This document shows positions 30,411-42,285 of a DNA stretch of 64,000 bases, one piece after another. The notes beneath the pieces were generated by a model. It saw nothing but the letters and a program-made list of their open reading frames with translations. It was not told where the DNA came from and ran no database searches. A program made the translations under genes and the position numbers. Numbering within the stretch: position 1 is the first letter of the stretch; each line of letters starts with the position of its first letter. Source of the DNA: Perkinsus olseni (lineage: Eukaryota; Perkinsozoa; Perkinsida); the NCBI GenBank assembly GCA_013115125.1, contig JABANN010000052.1, positions 1 through 64,000 on the forward strand, in the 5' to 3' direction.

Positions 30411-32539
30411 ATGTACAGTAAAACTCCCCCACGCCGACGACGTAGCGGTCCCTATAGCAACACAGTGTCGCCCTATGGTCTACCACAGAGGCCACGGTAC
30501 TCTAACAGGTCTCTGGTCATCAACCCAGCACATGGAGGAGGGTCCTCGGGTAGTCCGGCAAGCCGCACTAAGCCGTCACTGGACGACGCCAGCCCACCGC
30601 GACAGGGCAGCCTGGCGAGGCCAATGTTGCTCCCGGGAGTGATGCCTCGCGACGGTGTGATCACCCCACCTGAGTTCGATGAAAATAAGGTAGCTCGACT
30701 GTCCCCCTCTTCGAATGAGCGTGGCATGCGCTCAGGCAGCGGATATGGACACCGTGGGACTCGGCCTTAATGAGGTTCTCGGTTATTACGCCCGGCAAAT
30801 GGCAAAGATAAGTGAGTTCAGGCAACTGGGGGACAGGGACTGTGAATACCGTGTCATCTCTAGGGACGGACATGCTGGCAGTAAGCGCCTCCCAGGCAGT
30901 GATCGAGGCCACCACCGAATCGGATGTGTCCCCGGCGACGACCGCCGACCCACCAACGCCATCGACAACCAGAGGAGATGTACGCGGTCTCCCCTTGCTG
31001 ATTCGGATGGCCCTTGGCAGACTCCCGGCCGCTACAGCAATTTGACGTGGACGCCCAAGCAAGGCAACTCGGGCAATGCCGCCGCGCCACGACCCCCTCC
31101 TCCACCGCCACCGACGCAGGGCGACCACGCTAATCGGAGCTGGTGGGTGTCAGGGTGCTTCTAAGGGCTCCTAGTTAAGGAGTCAGGGACCAAGGAGGCT
31201 GGAACAGCGGCAGGAAAAGTCATCGAAGCAGCAGTGGTGGGCCTGGCACTCCTAATGGACGGATATCAGCTCGTCTCCCATCGGCTAAGATGGCGTTCAC
31301 TCCTAACGAGAAACGTAGGGCACTGGGAAGCGTCGTTCTCTCGCTTCTGTGCTCCGCCCAGGCACCACCTTGCTGATGCGGAATGTGCCCAACGATCTCA
31401 ACCAAGAGGGGCTTGTCGACCTCATCTTGAAAATATGCAGGCAGCGCGGGAAAAGTACATCTGGGGAACTCATCATGCGAAAGGGGAGGATAAACCTTAG
31501 ATATCCGGGTCAACTTCTTCTATGCCCCGATGGACTCGGGAACTCGTCGGAATCTCGGCTACTGCTTCGTCAACTTACAGGAGTCGATCATGGCCAAGGA
31601 TTTCGAGGAAAGTACCCTTCAATGGCTGCTGCTGTTGTTGTGGCAGCTCTCTTCCCTCTCAGTCTTCACGGGGTTGGAGCTCCGAGGGGCCGGTCGAAAG
31701 CGAGTAGACTGCCAATGGGCAGTTCTACAAGGCTTCGCCGAGAATGTTCGCCACTATAAGAACTCCTCCACCGTTATGGACAAGGACAGCTCATATTGGT
31801 AGAGACTCTAGGCAGCTCCTCTAGCGTCTGTGGCAAGATCGAGAATGATACACAGTATTGGCTTCCAGTGGTAGTGATGAGTCGTAACGGCCGACTTGCA
31901 AAAATTGGTGTCACCAACACCCCTGTGGACTCGACACCATCAGGCGTTAATTCAATCAGTTTTCGATTTGCAGGACTGTTCTTGTCCATCATTGGATGTG
32001 GCAGGCCTCTCATATTCGGCCCCGACCAACGGCGACAGACCTTCCCACCGATCATGCCGGACACCTCTGACGCTACGCCCTCCTCCAAGCACTCCTACCC
32101 TGGCAACGGTACCCCGATGACCCCAGCTAGACCTAAAGGGTTGGTTCGAACCGATCATGCTGTTTCCAAAGAGTCACTCTCCGCTGACCTCAGGCGTATA
32201 CCGGCTCCACAGTCGATCCGCATTGTGGGACCGCCCGATGCTCTGAAGCCTGGGCCTATTCTGATGTCGGTAGCGGATGTCGTCGCCAGGGGTCGAACCT
32301 GCGACCTTTGCAGGTACCTTTGCAAATTCGGCGAGGTTCGAGAGCTCAACTCACAGAATGAAGTCCTCGTACGATAACCCAAGCACGGTGGGCTGAAGTG
32401 ACCATCCCTCCCTCAGATCGATGACGAGGGGCACAGCTACTCGGTGGCCGACTGCAGCTTCGGCGACTCCACCACAGCCGAGAGAATTCTTTCCCAACGG
32501 AAGCACGTCATCAATGGCTTCCGGGTTCGTATAGAGTGA
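30411..32539 (+). CDS. Mei2-like RNA-binding protein
   Basis: Mei2-type proteins bind RNA through a special C-terminal RRM and act in meiosis and differentiation in fungi and plants. The N-terminal half is low complexity: MYSKTPPRRRRSGPYSN, a Ser/Thr/Pro region and a proline run (about 31091-31115). The RRM_2 domain is clear: TTLLMRNVPNDLNQEGLVDLI, an intron (about 31454-31499), VNFFYAPMD, NLGYCFVNL, an intron, then FTGLELRG...CQWAVLQGFAENVRHYKNSSTVM, which is the usual 'WA..QG...N..H..NSSVM' ending. After it, SIRIVGPPDAL...CKFGEVREL and YSVADCSFGDSTTAERIL...GFRVRIE look like a second, ordinary RRM at the C-terminus, ending at 32539. N-terminal exon joints were not all solved. Confidence 0.7.
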
Positions 32540-33094
32540 GCCTTGACGTCGGGCGATGCCGAGCCGCCACGCTGTGTTCGTTCAGACGATCGGTTCTGCC
32601 GGACACACGGAGAATGTTCTATTAGTTTGCCATGAACATGTCTTCGTATAATTGAGCTTCCCTCGCGTGACCGTTGCACCACAGACTTCGCGAGCTTCGC
32701 GTTGCAGTAGTAAAGAGAAGGAGCGTAGACAATGGCAAATCTGAGGAAGACGAATAATGTTGAAGGAGAGGGAACTGCTGTGATCGAGAACATCAACCGC
32801 CTAGCTCTCGAAATAGAAGAACTAGTTAGGGACATTAGTCCGTCGCGACGAAAGGGCGATGCTTGAATTTTCACTTTTGCGGAATTCCGCGAAAGATGAA
32901 GTTTGCAGGCACGAGTCACCCTAACATTATGATCGCTATAGAAATTCTATAATAGAATGGTCTCATAGAATGGTTTTGATCAGGGCTACGAGGCCTGTTC
33001 CCTTCGGTGAGCTCCCCTACGGATTCATGCAGGGCTCATTATACTGGAGAACTCAACACCCAGCGTTATCATGTTACACTCGCGTGGCGGTATG
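32540..33094. other. Intergenic region between convergent genes
   Basis: About 555 bases between the Mei2-like stop (plus) and the DNAI4-like stop (minus). Only short frames. Probably 3' UTRs of both. Confidence 0.4.
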
Positions 33095-36000
33095 CTACTG
33101 TTGATTCACTACACAACGGACGAGCCGCTCCTGCTGCTCAGCAGAAGTCATCGCGGGCACCTGATAAGGGTATAAGGAACCGGTCAATGACGGTGCCCTC
33201 ACTTCGCAATTGTGAAGACGCATGACCTCCACTCGGCCAGTGGTGTCACCAGCCACCAGCACCGGAGAGTTTGGAGCGAAGCCCACTGACGTGGCACGCT
33301 GCCAACGATCTCTCCCGAGGTCATTGACTGGGTAGTGCACCTGTGACGACGGGAGGCGTCGCTGGAACGCGTCGGGGTGGTCTCACTATGATGGGGTCCA
33401 ATGGGCTCCTGTGGATATCCCACAGTTCAATTCTCCCATCATCCATTGCACCAGCGAAGGAAGTAGAGTTATGCGGACACCAGGCGATGTCGTTCACCTA
33501 CATGACCGGTGCTGTACAGTCGACCCATCACAGCCACCAGGAGTACCGAGTCGCAGAGATCTGTGGATTGGTAGCTCTGCAAAGGCGTGTTAGTTGCGAC
33601 CCCGATTCGGTCCAGCGCGGTTGAGTCAGCTCGTTTGGGCATGTAGCTGCCGCTACCTGCAGAAGCAGCAGAAGGCGGCGCCGCAGGTGTGGGATCCTCA
33701 CCACGACGAGCTTCTATTGGTATGGGCTTGGTCGACCACAGTTTGATGGTCCAGTCAGCACTGCACGTAAGGAAAGCCGGCGCCCAGAAGGGGTTGCATC
33801 GGACCTGGCCGTCAACCCTCGATCCCTTAGCCAAGAGCGACGCAATCCCACCTTGTAGACAGCGGCGGCATGACCGTAGTAGGTCTCAAGGTACTGCTCG
33901 TTGTAGCTGGTAGAGCATCGGTGGACCAGCCCGTCTTCGGTACCGACCAGGTACATGGACGGGTCCTTCTTGAGGAAGCTCACACAGAAGCCACAGCTTT
34001 GCCTGAGGGCCTCTTTCGTGCAAGGGGTGGTATCGCAGTGAGCTCCCTCACCTGAATGCCTGACTATCCTGACTCGTAGCCCCTCTATCTTGCGGCCCGG
34101 TGTTGAGGACGTTGGTAGCGAGATCTGGGTTAGGTGATCTCTTCAGCGACATCAGCACCGCACGGTCTAGTCCCTGACAGGACCGCCTTCGTCCGTAGTG
34201 GAGCCCCCAGTGGGCTCAATGGACCCACCTTCCTCATGTCCCACTGCAGTACCTTACCATCAGCGCCTATCGATACAAGAGACTCCCTCGGGAACTTGTC
34301 AGGGCCTCTGTCCACCTGCCACAGAGGCAGTGCTGGCCACCGGCGAAGGCGGAGCGCTACCCATTGTAGGTCCCACACTGCGTCGGTATGTCTGCTAGAT
34401 AGAGTAGAGGCCGCGCTCCCGCCCTGCGACTGCTGACCTCCACTAGCCCGCTGTTGAGCGCCGCCAGTGGGCCCGGACTGGGCCGTTGAGTCCAGTATCT
34501 GAGCGGGAGAAGCTCCTCCTCCGCATTCCCGAGAACAGCCGACAGGTGATGCGCTTCCTTGACGGAGGTCCCAGATAGCGACGCCGCCGTTTTGCAGTCC
34601 GACCGCTATCAAGTTGGGATAGATATCGCTGAAGGCCAGCGAGGAGACCTAGCATGAGTAAAAGCAGAATAGTTTCACCCAGTGCAATAACCAGTCCTGC
34701 ATCTATCACCCCAGCGTTAGTTTCCAGGGCCCTCTCAGGATGGGAGGGGTTCTTGAGACTCCAAAACAACACAAGGCCGCTACCGGAGGCTCGCCACGCT
34801 GCATCGGAGTCTCCTGAGGGATGCCATACATTGGTAGGGATCAGTGGTTACCCCCGCCACGAACCGTAGGATGCGCAGAGAAGGTCCTGGTTGACCTGAT
34901 GCCACTTGAGATTGGTGGTGGATAGCCCACCCGTCAACTGGGGCGCTTCAAAACAGAAGAGATGCTGAGGACGATTAGCAGACATGAAGCCTCTCTTGGA
35001 CAGGGAAGGTGCCATCGGTAGTTTCCCAGCAAACAATGCTTAGCTGGGTTATTATCACCTTCATGCTCGATTTATCCTCGTCATCAGGTTCGGCGTCTTC
35101 CTTATCAGTTTCCTCAGGGATAGTGTCGGTCTTCTCCTCCGAACGAAGGGACGTTGTGCTCGATCGGAGAGAGGCATCTCTCGAGCGGCGCGCGTCGGTG
35201 CTGAAACATGTCCGAGTGTCGGACTTCTCCTAGCTCAAAGCCCTCAGACCAGATGAACACTCGATTTCCTTACCCGCTGGAGACACTAGGCGACCTCTGA
35301 CTGGTCGAGGCCTCAGCAGCGTTCTGAGAGGCCGCACTGTCGGCGACAAACTTCTGTTCTCTCTCAGTTAGTTCAGCTAGAGTCGGGTAGTTACGGTACC
35401 TACCACTGCCATCAATGCCTTCAGGGTAGCCGGCACAGATTCCTACAGCAAGTGGGCGCTGTGGTGCTCATTCTGGCTCAGAGTCCTCTCCATCACCCTG
35501 GCAGCCTCCGACAGCTCATCGGGTACGGACAGGTTGCTCTCCATGACCCATCCCAGAGTTCGGGAGTTTGACTGCAAGACGAACGATGGCGAGAAGCGCT
35601 GCTTTGAAGTGTAGCTCACTTCGGTCTTCGCCTTCAGCTCGACTCGTGCTGCCGCTCCTGACATTGGACCAGCTCTCTTAATTTTACGATTCATACGGGC
35701 CATCGAGTCACTTTTGTCACTCATCGGAGCGTGTATGTCGAGCTTCTTGGAGTTGCCAGTTCCCACCCCTTTGGACGCCTCTTTTGATAGACCAGATCGA
35801 TTACCCTGACCAGAGGGGCGAGCTGCATCATGTCATTCGCGGTAAGGCGGTGTTCATACTCCCTGCCCTCTCAAACCCTCCTTCTTGGACTGAGCAGTGA
35901 CAGCTCGAGAAATACCCCCGCTAGTATGAGAAAGGAGGGCCTCCGAGGAAGTATCAAACAGGCATCCGGACTTCGCTAGGCATTCCGAGGCCTGAGAATA

Positions 36001-37083
36001 TCGGGCGAGCGGTTAGCATTGCGTCTCGATGGGAACCCTACTGTTTCGTCCAAGTTTCGCTGACATTCGATCTGGATCTGCAAGTCGGGAGGGACAACTT
36101 CTTCTTCGAAGCTGTCGTGTATGTCCCAGACGGAGGCGTTGACTCCCGTCGACAAAGTGGCTGAGAAAAATACTGGAACCGAGAATCGAACTCGGGACCT
36201 ACTGCGTGTTAGGCAGTCGTCATAACCAACTAGACCATTCCAGCGATGTTAAGCCAGAAAGTTGAACGGGTGACATCCAAGTAATCAAAAACATCTCATC
36301 ATGATAATACTAGCCCGGCTACTGGGAAGAGGCATCAACTATCCGCTCACCTGGAGGGTCCGTGAGGGTCTCCTTCATCTTCTGAGCGTAGTTGAGAGTT
36401 TGTGTGTGTTGCGCTCGGAATTGATCTGGAGCGTTCTGTTTCCGGTTCAGTAGAGCCTCGTAGTCCTCGTTCTCGGTAACAATCTGGGTACAACACTTGC
36501 GTGAGGCCAGGGAATGCCCAGAACTCCCCAACAGCGCCCGCCAGGCCTCACCTTCTCGTACGCCTCCATTTCAGCGCTGGCCGCATTGCTAGGTATGTCG
36601 ACCAGGACTGTGGTCGGCGTCTCCGACAGGTTTACCTCTACCATTCGGTCCTCTCCGAAGTTACCCTGACAATCGAAGGAGGGTAGTGACTCACTACTAG
36701 TGAGGGATGAAGGAATTCACTGGGCCACCACCCTCTCCCAGCTAGGAGAAGGAGAGCAGACTCCTACCAGTGGCTTGAGAACAGCGTGCAGGCCTGAGGG
36801 TGTATTCTGCTCAGGGGGTTGCTTGAAAGTGTCCCTGATATGAACCATCGCATCGTAAGTTGATGGTCAGAGCCGAGCTGCCCTACGACAAGCGGCCTTT
36901 CCGAAGTTCCTCGACCTTCCTAAGTTCTTCCTTCAACTCCTCGACTGCTCTTCGAGGCATCGTCTTTAACACAGCTCCCTGCTGCTGTTGCTGCACTGGC
37001 GGAATCAGGGACTTCGGCGTTACATTGCGACTAGGACGGTACCCATATGGAGCCAGTCGAGCCCTAGTCAGCCGCCTACCCAT
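33095..37083 (-). CDS. DNAI4: Axonemal dynein intermediate chain DNAI4/WDR78-like
   Basis: This is a WD-repeat intermediate chain of an inner-arm axonemal dynein (the IC138 group). The ATG at 37083 opens a basic N-terminus (MGRRLTRARLAPYGYRPS). Then come NLSETPTTVLVDIPSN, NEDYEALLNRKQN and AQHTQTLNYAQKM, matching the LxETxT...DxPS...NxxY...QTFN block of WDR78. The mid region has SEAARVMERTLSQN followed by RYRNYPTL. WD blades read FWSLKNPSHPERALE, AVGLQNGGVAIWDLRQG, LVSIGADGKVLQWDMRK, VGTEDGLVHRCSTSYNEQYLETYYGH and FLTCSADWTIKLW, ending in SVGFAPNSPVLVAGDTTGRVEV. The hallmark SYNEQYLETY...GH is intact. About 15 exons. An intron at roughly 35850-36319 contains a tRNA-Val. The gene implies a motile flagellum in the life cycle. 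Confidence 0.8.
36171..36244 (-). tRNA. tRNA-Val (AAC)
   Basis: A full cloverleaf fits on the minus strand: acceptor GCTGGAA with TTCCAGT (G1-U72 wobble), D arm GTCT...TGAC, anticodon stem ACTGC/GCAGT with loop CTAACAC (anticodon AAC), and T arm CCGAG/CTCGG with loop TTCGATT. Discriminator base A. 74 bases, no intron in the tRNA. It lies inside a predicted intron of the dynein intermediate-chain gene, on the same strand. Confidence 0.9.
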
Positions 37084-37581
37084 CCAAAATAACGTAGGTG
37101 TTCGTGGGCTTTGGTGAGGCACCCGTGGTGGTTGCACCGATCTGACTGCTGTTCAGCATGTTTCCATGTGGATGCAACTGCAATGGGAATCTATTTCCTG
37201 GTTCTATCACCAGTTCATGGGCTTACCTGCTTGCTCCCACTGGTATTTAGGCGTTTAGAGTCGCCGGGCCGTGATTGAGCTGTTGCCGTCGCCTGCATGA
37301 GGAGGCATACGAAAAGGACCTCTAAAATAGAGAGCTATGCTGGACAGCAAGCCCGACAACAACGAGCTTCAATCGAGGCAATGATGATCCCTGCAAGATT
37401 CAGAAGTGGCGAGGTTTCCCTCCGGCGAAGCCTTAAGAATTAACAACCCAATGCGATCTACGCAGGGGAAAGCCGCAACAATGCGCGGAGTAACCCTGAA
37501 ACCAAGGCCGGAAGCTCGTCCCTCGGAGGGCCCTCATGCCCTCAGTCACCCAAGTGGTCATCAAGCAGGGCGAAGATCTCC

Positions 37582-40012
37582 TCATCCCGGGCTTATTCCG
37601 GCTAACTTATCGAATTGCTCCTCCGCGATCTCCATTCTACTTTCGCTCTCGCTAATACACCGTACCAAACTACTCGAGTCCTGTACGACCGGCTTCAAAG
37701 ACGCCTCCAGGACCATTACCCGACCTAAGGCTCTACGGCAAGCCTCTGACAGCAGCTGGTACGTAGCAATCTCCAACGCGGCCTTGCTCGATGCCTCGTC
37801 CCTCAGAGCCTTCCTGACGCATTTAAGTAACCCCTTCGGAATGGGAGATTTGCCAGACAACAGAAATGTAGAAGTTAGTAGCTTTCGACACCGGCGGGAC
37901 ATCCCCTCTGTTTGGTTCCACGGGGCAACCTGAATCTCAGCCCCCAGTGGTGCCTGGGCTGGTAAGGGTAAGCCTTGAACTGCCGCCAGCGTCGCTGACC
38001 CCCGCCATTCGAACGACAGGGGGTCGCCTAGCTCTATATCAGAGCTCGCAACAAATCTCATCAGCCCTTCGCTCTCGGTTAGTCGAAGACTCCCTCGTTC
38101 TGAGTCGCTACTGCGAACGAGTTGGGAACCCGGCAGCAGAACCCACCTGAATTTAGCGACGACATGCTGAGCAGACAGGCGTTGAGGCGAAGCGTACATC
38201 CCACGGCCGAGACGTATGCTATCGGTGAGAACGGCAGCTCTGAGCCACGACTCTCCATCAACAGATGCTGCTGCCAATTGGGCATCCAGAACCACCTGCA
38301 AGACATCCAAGGTAGTATGCTGTGCAAGCGAGTTCCATGCGCTGTGGATAGGAGAGCGACCCGAATCATAGCCTCAACTGAGCCGTGATCAGCTGCTGAG
38401 ACGAAACGTTAGCTGAATAACAGCAATTACATCGCTAGTATCGACACCCATCGTAGTGACTATGTTAAGCAGTATTTCTCACGCCCTGTTATGACCTAGG
38501 CTGAGTATCAGCAACATTAACGCTGATGGGAAGCCATATGAAACTCAAGGGACCTACCGCCCCATTCGCTTGTACTACCTCTTTATATATAGTAGGGCTA
38601 ACCGCTTCCAATGCCTCCACTAAACTACCATTCACGTCCCCTATTATCGATCTAGCACCACGCAGCGGTGCGTGCTCCTTCGCCTCGGCTAGATAAGCTC
38701 CCCAAAGCTCCTCTGGACTCGACTGCTGCAGCTCCTCTAGACTATCCACGATCTGTTGCAGAGAGCCACGCAGTACAGCCTCCTTGGGATACTCGAATAG
38801 TGATATGCCGGCTGGCAATGCTGTAAGGGCCTCCAACGGTCCACCAGACTCTGCTAATCCCACCAAAGTCGAAAGTATCCCTTCGTCTACTAGCGCAGCG
38901 TAAAGTCGACTCTGCGCCGTATCCGATACGAGAGGTTCTTGATGGCGTATAGGATCCAGATTAATCGGGTGTTGGGACCATTGCCTGAACTTGACCCATG
39001 ACCCCGAGCGGTCACTGGAGATGACCGTGCTACCTGAGTTTCCGAATGTACTCGCCGTCAAGTCTTTCCCAATCGACGGCTGTCCACCAGGCTCTGAGAT
39101 ACCCCTCTAAGCTGGCCGCATGGCTCTCGATGTACCTACAAAATCCTGCAGAAAAGTTGGCTGGCACCACTCGACTACTACGCATGCTCCCAGAGATCAA
39201 TGTTGAAAATGGCGTAGATGTGGTCACCGTGGATACCGTCATAGTCGGGAGAGGCTATAACAGATAGTCCTTCCGGGAGGCTAAGGAGCCAAACCCAACC
39301 GTATCCATCGAGGGATGAGGCAGCCTCCATGAGTTCCTGATAAATTGTAGCTAGAGGTGTCAGAATACCTGACTTACTTACCTCGAAAAGCTCCTTCATA
39401 CCACCGAACGCGTCAATAATATCTTGGGCCAGCACTGAGCCCTCGAAGGAGGCTGGCTCCTTAAACTCGTCAGACGTCCCGGTAGCTCGGAAGGAGCGGA
39501 AATAGATTTCGTGGTAGATGTAGCTGAAGCGAAGTGAGTTAGATGAGGCCTCAAGTGGGCTATTAGATTACCTATTCCCATAATAAAGCAGCTTGTCACA
39601 TAAGGGCGTAGGCACCTCCTCAGACAGACTGTTATCATATTCGCAGAAGTACAGGAGAGCATCAAAGCCCATGTGACGGGCGTGCCTGAGGACACCAGCG
39701 TATCTTAGGTCGACCCTGGCAGCAAAGGCATACGTTGGGAGGTCTGGTATCAAAGAGAGCTGTCTCAGTGCTGTGTTGAATCTGGCGGTATCCCGGCCGC
39801 ATACAGAGCGGTAGTGGTAACTGAAGAAGGTCCGTAAGAAGATTTACAGAACATCCTGCGTATGGGTACCTCAAGGACTTGGGGTGGACTAGAGGCTCGT
39901 AATTGGTGTAGGTTGAGAAGGGCACGTCAAATAGCGGCACTTGTCGGGCACCGAAGGCAATCGATGCAAAGAGGATGAGGACGGACAGGCCTCGAATGAA
40001 GTGAAGTAACAT
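37582..40012 (-). CDS. Secreted Fe/Mn superoxide dismutase-like protein with long C-terminal extension
   Basis: The ATG at 40012 gives a signal peptide (FIRGLSVLILFASIAFG), then NYEPLVHPKSLRHARHMGFDAL across an intron, aligning with the SOD N-terminal helix (EP......HH.KHH..YV). Later exons give SYIYHEIYF, AQDIIDAFGGMKELFE, GYGWVWLLSLPEG, IDLWEHA|Y and the GYLRAWWTAVDWERL end. The DxWEHAY metal box (Asp, His) and the YHE..F His are present. By eye the first-ligand His (HHxKHH) aligns with Arg in LRHARHM, and the gateway Tyr aligns with Asp. The frame then appears to continue through a 2-nt phase splice at about 39031 into a further region of about 400 residues (HPINLDPIRHQEPLV ... MRFVASSDIELGDPLSFEW ... 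EEQFDKLAGISPG) ending at 37582. The SOD part is firm; the extension could be a separate gene whose start I cannot find. Confidence 0.6.
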
Positions 40013-40340
40013 TGGAAAAACTATGAGGCCACCGTCACGAAAACGAAAATGACAAACAAAACTCGCTCCGTAGCGGAGCGATGCGTCGGTTCTTCGCAAC
40101 GGCGCGTTATCTGAATTCCTCTATATCCATTCAGGAACTGCGATTTATGCGGTGAGCGTCTCCTGCCATTCAAGGCACAGCCTGATGGTATCCTAGGTTC
40201 ATGGAGGCTGAATTTAAGTTAACAAGATATGATAAGATTCGTCGAAATCGGACTGCTGGCATTCCGACCTCCCCAGATTCGAGTCCGCTCACCGGAAAGG
40301 TTCCAGTTTGATAGTTCGTGGATAGGCTTTCCCTCCTGTA

Positions 40341-41895
40341 ATGGCAACCTGCATCGTCTTTGGCGCCGGGGCCTTCGGTACTGCGATGTCTGCTGCTCTG
40401 GCACGGTCGTCGGCGATTGGGAGAGTTTACCTCTACGGCCGTGACCGAAAAGTGATAGATGGTATCAATCGGTATGGCATCAATGAGAGAGTAATACCAC
40501 AAGTACTAGGGAGGTTACTCACGCTAAAACCCGTGTCGAGAATCGCCCGTGACATTGGGTAGGCGACTGACGGGGTCGTCCGAGGCCGAGAGTTTCCCGT
40601 CTCTGTTTCCATAACCCTATCATCCGTAGCTGCCCTGGATGGTGCATTGGATGATTCCTCTTGTCTTGTAAGCATTACCGTTCTCAACGTGCTTAGCTCT
40701 AACGCGGGTGACTTTATTCGTCGCCACGGGGCCGCGTGTGAAGGGTTATCTCGCGTAGGTAGGTACCCACCGTTTGAGTACCGACAAGATTTTAGCGACA
40801 ACCTCTTTACACGATCTGCCGCAAACTGCTAGCTCGTACTTCCATGCCATACCAGTGCAGCAATCTATGGCGTTTTTACGGCATCTGGAGGACGCCCACT
40901 TTCCTCTCGGTGGATGCCCCTACGTTAACTGCTCCAAAGGTGTCATGCTGTACGAAGGCAATAAGCTCATGACTGTGAGCCAAATGTTCGGCCATTGCCT
41001 AGGTTTGAAGGGGCACTACATGGCTCTGTCGGGGCCTTCCTTCGCCCAGGGCCTGTTGGAAGCTGCTCCATGCGTGATGTCTCTCGCGGGTGGTAACGGC
41101 GAAGTTGCCGAGCTGTTGCGTGCCAGTCAAGGGATTTTCATAGAGGATACGCCGAAGCTGACGGTAGAGGCAGTGGAGTGGGCTGGGGCTATGAAGAACG
41201 TCTGTGCGCTCGCTTACGGCTGGGTGGAAGCCAGCCTGAACTGTAATACAGCAGCGGCAGTTGTCACTGTCATGTGGAGGGAGCTCTTCGGCCTCCTTGG
41301 AAGGGAGGATGAGAGTAGTAAGGGTGCGGCAAGTTCCTCGATTATTTTATAGGGAACCGCTAGGATTCCTGAGGTATCCGAGTCCCTTAGATTCCAGCTT
41401 GGTGTAGCTCGCGTGGCCTCATTCTCCGGTCGGAATTGGAGTGTAGCGGTATAACTTGAGAAGTTTTTAAATCGTCCTCGGCAGTCGCAATTGACGAGGT
41501 TTTACTTATCTCTAGGTAGCCGATATTCATTTTTTGAGAGTTCTGGTGGCCTCGGGGATCTACTGGTAACCTGTAGCGGTGGGAAGAGCCGTAATGTTGG
41601 GTATGGCCGAGACGTCGCGGAAGCGCAACAGAGGGGTAGGCTTCTCTGCTCATGCATTGGTCGAATTAATTGTTCGCTGCACGCTACATTTTCAGAAGGG
41701 CCCGTGGCAACGGATCTCACTGCCCGACCGACAGTGGAAGGTTTGCATACCGTGAAGGCATTGCTGTCTTTCTATGGGCCTGATAGAATACCGCGTACAA
41801 GCCGTATAATAGAGGGCCTCCAAGGCCTTAGGGACCCTGCGGCAGCAGTCGCTAATGCTTTACGAGCTTACGTTTGGGGGCTGTCGATTTGCTAG
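40341..41895 (+). CDS. GPD1: NAD-dependent glycerol-3-phosphate dehydrogenase
   Basis: The enzyme interconverts dihydroxyacetone phosphate and sn-glycerol-3-phosphate. The ATG at 40341 leads straight into the dinucleotide site IVFGAGAFGTAMSAALARS. Downstream exons give AIPVQQSMAFLRHLED, CPYVNCSKGVML, LKGHYMALSGPSFAQGLLE, and the catalytic helix EAVEWAGAMKNVCALAYGW. The 3' exons have GGLGDLLVTCSGGKSRNVGYGRD and GLHTVKALLSFYGPDRIP. The sequence is of the GpsA/archetypal type (SGPSFA, GDLLVTC). The N-terminal half is split by several introns whose exact joins between about 40480 and 40855 are uncertain. There is no clear targeting signal, so cytosolic location is likely. Confidence 0.8.
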
Positions 41896-42285
41896 TGCGA
41901 TCAATTGATGGGATGAGCCTGTTGAGAGGATGACTCATCGACAGCAGCTAGTGGAGGTGTTGAGGAGGCGTGCAATCCAAGCCGCGGTGATCGTAAAGAG
42001 AAGGCCACGGTAGTAATATTCAAGCGGCTGAAAGTGGAGCCCACTCCGCACAATTGCATACTACCGTGGTTTGCGATTGTTTCTGGACCACTTGGATCCC
42101 AGACCAGTCGAGTGGAGCGTGCCAACTCGCTTGACATATCCTATTGACACATAAGAGAGGCACTGCTGGCTTGAGGGAGGATTGATGAGACCTTGCGGAC
42201 GCTAAAGGTCCAATGGGGAATGCAACAAGAAATGAGTTATTGTGGAGGATAACGATAATTAGGCTCGATAATTCTATGCGCTCAG
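41896..42285. other. Spacer upstream of COG5
   Basis: About 390 bases with only short frames; the antisense frame at 41901-42137 has no recognisable motif. It probably holds the 3' end of the dehydrogenase gene and the promoter of COG5. Confidence 0.4.

Noticed and set aside
37582-38310. Calling the SOD gene extension a SET-domain methyltransferase
   Set aside because: Only a vague resemblance at one strand; the NH..P and GEE/YG signatures are not seen.
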